From an uncultured Collinsella sp. (GTDB lineage: Bacteria; Actinomycetota; Coriobacteriia; Coriobacteriales; Coriobacteriaceae), in contig URKU01000035.1 in assembly GCA_900548515.1 (NCBI GenBank), positions 1 to 18,010 on the forward strand: a stretch of DNA of 18,010 nt, given 5' to 3'. A program made the position numbers and the translations under genes. The stretch's first letter is position 1; every line of letters begins with the position of its first letter. Below, piece by piece: positions 14,805 through 18,010 of the stretch. The notes under the pieces were generated by a model. That model saw nothing but the letters and a program-made list of their open reading frames with translations. It had not been told where the DNA came from and did no database searches.

Positions 14805-15302
14805 TCACGAAAAGCGATGTTTGAGCGCCTTGACCACATTGGACGGAACAAAATTAGAGACGTCGCTACCGAGCGAGGCAATCTGGCGAACCACCGAGCT
14901 CGAAATATAGCCGTACTGCGGCGCACTCATGACAAAGATGGACTCCAGCTCGTTATCCAGGCGGTAGTTGAGGTCGGCCTGCTGCAGCTCATACTCAAAG
15001 TCGGTCATGGCACGAAGGCCCTTGACCACGGCTCCTGCTCCCTGTTCGCGGGCAAAATCGACCAAGAGGCCGGTGAAGGGCAGCACCTCGACGCCGTCAA
15101 TATCACCGAGCGCTTCACGGGCCAGCGCCACGCGCTCGTCGAGCCTAAACGTGGTGCCGACGCCGTTTTTGCCCTGCGACTCGGCAACGGCCACGATCAC
15201 GCTGGGAAAGATGCGACGGGCGCGGCGGATGACGTCGATATGGCCAAACGTGATGGGATCGAAGGTGCCCGGGACGATTACGCGGTTGATGGTGTCATTC
15301 AT
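14805..15302 (-). CDS. coaD: Phosphopantetheine adenylyltransferase
   Basis: CoaD joins ATP and 4'-phosphopantetheine to give dephospho-CoA, the penultimate step of coenzyme A synthesis. The 165-residue length is typical. Motifs are VIVPGTFDPITFGHIDVI (8-25; the TFGH is the T/HxGH nucleotidyltransferase signature), FTGLLVDFA (76-84), VVKGLRAMTDFEYELQQADLNYRL (92-115) and YISSSVVRQIAS (132-143), containing the ISSS signature. The ATG at 15302 has GGAGG six bases upstream and lies eight bases inside the rsmD end. CoA made by this pathway supplies the pantetheine arm of the acyl carrier protein encoded downstream. Confidence 0.96.
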   Translation of the reverse strand: MNDTINRVIVPGTFDPITFGHIDVIRRARRIFPSVIVAVAESQGKNGVGTTFRLDERVALAREALGDIDGVEVLPFTGLLVDFAREQGAGAVVKGLRAMTDFEYELQQADLNYRLDNELESIFVMSAPQYGYISSSVVRQIASLGSDVSNFVPSNVVKALKHRFS

Positions 15303-15939
15303 GGGCGTCCTCCAAAGGCGCATCCTCGTCATTGTCGCTGTCGTCGGCGTTGTCGGCCTCATTCGTGGCCGACCAGCGCAGCAAGTCAACCGAGGTTATG
15401 CCGTAGCGCTTCTCGCGCACGGTCTCAAAGCCGGCCGGGTGAGCGCCCGTATCGGCCGCGGCGTGCTCAAAGAGCGCGTAGGCGCCCTGTGCCAGCAAGC
15501 CTTGCTGAGCTAGGTTCTGTAGCAGCTCCTCGACCGGCTCGGCGCCAAAAGCATAGGGCGGGTCGAGCAGGACCAGGTCAAAGGGACCGCCCGGCATGCG
15601 GCCGCGCGAGGCGCTTGCCAGCACGTCACCCGTCACCACGCGCCAACGCGCACGGTCACGGCAGAGCGACTCGATATTCTTGGTAATCAGACGAGCAGCG
15701 TTGCGATCGATCTCGAACGTGGTGAGCGAGCGGGCACCGCGCGAGAGCATCTCAATGCCCAAGGCGCCGGAGCCGCCAAAGGCATCCAGCACGCGGACCT
15801 CGTCCAGATCGAAGTCGAATGCCGACATGACCATAGATGCGCACGCCTCGCGCACGCGATCAGTCGTGGGGCGGGTGACATCGCGACCACGGGGCTCCCC
15901 GATCTTACGACCGCGCCATTCGCCGCCGATGATTCTCAT
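15295..15939 (-). CDS. rsmD: 16S rRNA (guanine-N2)-methyltransferase RsmD
   Basis: RsmD methylates N2 of G966 of 16S rRNA (E. coli numbering) on the assembling small subunit using SAM. The 214-residue protein has the Rossmann-type methyltransferase fold: MRIIGGEWRGRKI and RPTTDRVREA at the N-terminus, VLDAFGGSGALGIEMLSRGA (50-69, SAM binding), FEIDRNA (75-81) and the catalytic LLDPPYAF (124-131). Residues 193-214 form an acidic tail (ADDSDNDEDAPLED) not needed for the fold. It starts at ATG (15939), overlapping the recG stop by four bases, and ends inside coaD. The rsmD-coaD pair is a very common bacterial order. Confidence 0.94.
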   Translation of the reverse strand: MRIIGGEWRGRKIGEPRGRDVTRPTTDRVREACASMVMSAFDFDLDEVRVLDAFGGSGALGIEMLSRGARSLTTFEIDRNAARLITKNIESLCRDRARWRVVTGDVLASASRGRMPGGPFDLVLLDPPYAFGAEPVEELLQNLAQQGLLAQGAYALFEHAAADTGAHPAGFETVREKRYGITSVDLLRWSATNEADNADDSDNDEDAPLEDAHE

Positions 15940-18010
15940 CCTCCGCTGACCTCCTTAAAGATGTGTCGATACCGCATGGCGACCGCATCGCGTAGAGGGC
16001 GCGTCGCCACGGAGTCAAGGTTGCAAGCATACCGCAAGAGCTCGACCGCGTCCAAATGGGCCCACTCGATCAATTCCTCGTCGGCATCGAGGTCAACAAA
16101 GCGCAAGGTCACGCCGCCATGCTGGCGGTAACCCAGGATTTCGCCCTCGTGGCGCAGACGCAGGTCCATCTGGGCGAGCGTAAAGCCGTCCGAGGTCTTC
16201 TCGAGCGACTGGAGGCGGTCTTGTGCCGCCGACGCGCCGCCGTTGCCCTTGGAGTGCGTCATGACCAGGCACGTACCCGACACGCTGCCGCGGCCTACGC
16301 GCCCGCGCAGCTGGTGCAAGGCCGCCAAACCAAAGCGCTCGCCATTCTCGATAACCATGACGGTGGCGTTGGGCACGTCAACGCCCACCTCGACCACCGT
16401 GGTCGAGACGAGCACATCGATCTCGCCACGCTTAAAAGCATCGATGACCCGGTCTTTCTCCCCCGCCGGCATGCGGCCATGAAGACGCTCGATGGTAAGC
16501 CCCGGTAATGCCAGACGAAGGCGATCGAGCTCGGTCGCCGTGTCATGTAACGGCACGGGCACGGTCACGCGGCCTTCGTCGTCGCGAGCGATGCCGGGTA
16601 CGTCTTCGAGCTCATCGGCCGAATCGCTCGGCTCCACGAGCGGACAGATCACGTAGGCCTGCTGCCCTTTTTCGTGCGCCTCTCGAATGGCGCCATAGGC
16701 CAGGTCGCGACTCGACTCGGTGAGAACGCGCGTCGTCACGCCGGCACCCGGAACGGGACGATGGCGGATGATGCTCGTATCCAGGTCGCCGTACACCGAA
16801 AGCGCCAGCGTGCGCGGGATCGGCGTAGCAGTCATGACCAGCAAGTCGGCACCCGGGCCTTTTGCGCGCAGGGCGTTACGCTGACCCACGCCAAAGCGGT
16901 GCTGCTCGTCGATCACCACAAGCGACAAATGCTTGAACGTGACGTTCTCCGAAAGCACCGCATGGGTACCAAAGAGCACGTCGAGCTCGCCAGACTGGAG
17001 CCGAGCATGAATCTGTTCACGCTCGGCCGCCGGCGTGGCGCCCGTAAGGAGCGCCCAGGTCATACCAGCCTGCGAGAGCAGAGGGCCGGTCTTATCGGCA
17101 TATTGACGCGCCAGCACGCCCGTGGGCGCCATGACGCACGCCTGGGTGCCGCTATCGGCCGCAACCGCCAACGCGCAGGCGGCAACGGCGGTCTTACCGG
17201 TACCGACGTCACCCAGCAGCAGACGGTTCATCACACGACCGCCATCGCACATGTCATGCAGGATGTCTTGAAATGCAGCCTCCTGCTCATCGCTCAGCGA
17301 AAACGGCAGGGCCTGTTTGAGCGCAGCCAAATGCTCGCCCGCGTCATGCGCATAAGGCACTACGTCGACCATACCGCCATCGTTGCGCAGACGCAGCGCG
17401 AGCTGCAGGCAGAGACACTCCTCGTAGGCAAGACGCCGGCGTGCGATGTCGCGCTCGGCCATGCTCGAGGGAAAGTGGATCGAGCGCAGCGCACGGGCAT
17501 TGCTCATGAGCTTCCGTTTTGCGCGCAGCGGCGCGGGAATGGGGTCGAACGGATTGGCAGCCACTTCGAGCGCACCGCTCACGATACGGCGCATCCATGC
17601 CTGACTCACGCCGTCACTTACGTAGTGGACCGGCAAAATGGTACCCGCGGCGCGCCCGTCCTCGAGCTTTTCAAAGTGAGGCGAGGCCATCTGCTTAAAA
17701 CCGTAGGCAAACTCGACCTTGCCCATCACGGCCAGGCGGTCGCCCTGCTTAAGCTGTTGGGCGATCCAAGGCTGACGGAAAAAAGCGACTTGCAGCACGC
17801 CCGTCTCGTCCACAAGCGAGACCTCGGTCACCTGCATACGCGGACGGGGCTGCTTTTGGACAATACGATCGACCGTGGCGATGATGGTGCACACGGTACC
17901 GATGGGCGCCATCTCGATGGACCACGAGCGAGTAAAGTCCAGGTAGCGATGAGGAATATGGAGAAGGAGGTCCCCCACCGTCCGAATTCCCAGACGGCGA
18001 AGGGCCTCCT
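15936..18010 (-). CDS. recG: ATP-dependent DNA helicase RecG (5' end outside window)
   Basis: RecG remodels branched DNA such as stalled forks and Holliday junctions in repair and recombination. About 690 C-terminal residues are visible; the frame stays open to the right edge, where RRLGIRTVGDLLLHIPHRYLD marks the beginning of the wedge-domain region, so little is missing. Helicase motifs are LLLGDVGTGKTA (motif I), APTGVLARQ (Ia), VVIDEQHRFGVGQR (the DEQH motif II), MTATPIPRTLAL (III), STTVVEVGVDVPNA (V) and QLRGRVGRG (VI). The end, DLRLRHEGEILGYRQHGG, resembles the TRG region (usually GxxxGxxQ.G) that couples ATP hydrolysis to DNA motion. Its stop overlaps the rsmD start (ATGA). Confidence 0.95.
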   Translation of the reverse strand, partial: EALRRLGIRTVGDLLLHIPHRYLDFTRSWSIEMAPIGTVCTIIATVDRIVQKQPRPRMQVTEVSLVDETGVLQVAFFRQPWIAQQLKQGDRLAVMGKVEFAYGFKQMASPHFEKLEDGRAAGTILPVHYVSDGVSQAWMRRIVSGALEVAANPFDPIPAPLRAKRKLMSNARALRSIHFPSSMAERDIARRRLAYEECLCLQLALRLRNDGGMVDVVPYAHDAGEHLAALKQALPFSLSDEQEAAFQDILHDMCDGGRVMNRLLLGDVGTGKTAVAACALAVAADSGTQACVMAPTGVLARQYADKTGPLLSQAGMTWALLTGATPAAEREQIHARLQSGELDVLFGTHAVLSENVTFKHLSLVVIDEQHRFGVGQRNALRAKGPGADLLVMTATPIPRTLALSVYGDLDTSIIRHRPVPGAGVTTRVLTESSRDLAYGAIREAHEKGQQAYVICPLVEPSDSADELEDVPGIARDDEGRVTVPVPLHDTATELDRLRLALPGLTIERLHGRMPAGEKDRVIDAFKRGEIDVLVSTTVVEVGVDVPNATVMVIENGERFGLAALHQLRGRVGRGSVSGTCLVMTHSKGNGGASAAQDRLQSLEKTSDGFTLAQMDLRLRHEGEILGYRQHGGVTLRFVDLDADEELIEWAHLDAVELLRYACNLDSVATRPLRDAVAMRYRHIFKEVSGG

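Noticed and set aside
15303..15389. Upstream start for CoaD adding 29 residues
   Set aside because: The extension is Thr/Arg/Met-rich, overlaps rsmD in another frame, and the GGAGG-preceded ATG at 15302 fits the family N-terminus.
1..18010. CRISPR arrays, insertion sequences, tRNA or rRNA genes
   Set aside because: No regularly spaced direct repeats, transposase motifs, terminal inverted repeats with target duplications, or cloverleaf-like sequences were noticed on reading; this was by eye, not by a search tool.

Overview
The window looks like chromosomal core sequence from a GC-rich anaerobic actinobacterium of the Coriobacteriia, Collinsella-like. This rests on gene order and protein character, not on a database search. 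The actinobacterial order SepIVA-like coiled-coil gene / YceD (DUF177) / rpmF sits upstream of acpP-rnc-smc-ftsY-ffh. A gene type common in anaerobes (DUF134 HTH joined to a NifX-like domain) lies next to it. Nearly all the sequence is coding, and the many long antisense frames are shadows caused by high GC.

Layout. (1) 1-342 (+) is the 3' end of a corrinoid adenosyltransferase gene. It converges on a MATE efflux gene (365-1714, -), and one near-perfect palindrome contains both stop codons. (2) 1840-4240 (-) holds a SpoU/TrmH-type RNA methyltransferase and the thyA-folA pair for thymidylate and folate metabolism. (3) 4241-4406 is a divergent regulatory region with two copies of a TGACATATGYCA palindrome centred 53 bp apart. 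(4) 4407-5171 (+) encodes a DUF134 HTH domain fused to a NifX/FeMo-cofactor-type domain with a Cys/His-rich tail. A strong ribosome binding site and ATG sit exactly at the domain junction. (5) 5288-18010 (-) is one co-directional block. In transcription order it is recG (5' end outside the window), rsmD, coaD, sepIVA-like, yceD, rpmF, plsX, acpP, rnc, smc, ftsY, ffh.

How the genes work together. The large block joins DNA repair (RecG), rRNA modification and processing (RsmD, RNase III), CoA and phospholipid synthesis (CoaD, PlsX, acyl carrier protein), ribosome assembly (L32, YceD), chromosome condensation (SMC), septum or envelope growth (SepIVA-like) and co-translational membrane targeting (FtsY, Ffh). 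Many junctions overlap (ATGA, TAATG) or are 3-11 nt apart, which indicates translational coupling. Larger gaps occur before sepIVA, rpmF, plsX and acpP. A terminator-like hairpin between rpmF and plsX could lower downstream expression relative to the ribosomal protein gene.

The least ordinary locus is the DUF134-NifX gene. It combines a probable DNA-binding domain, a cofactor-binding-type domain, three CxCH blocks in a His-rich tail, a paired operator-like element and an apparent internal translation start. This suggests a self-regulated metal- or cofactor-responsive protein made in two forms. No mobile element, CRISPR array, tRNA or rRNA gene was seen.
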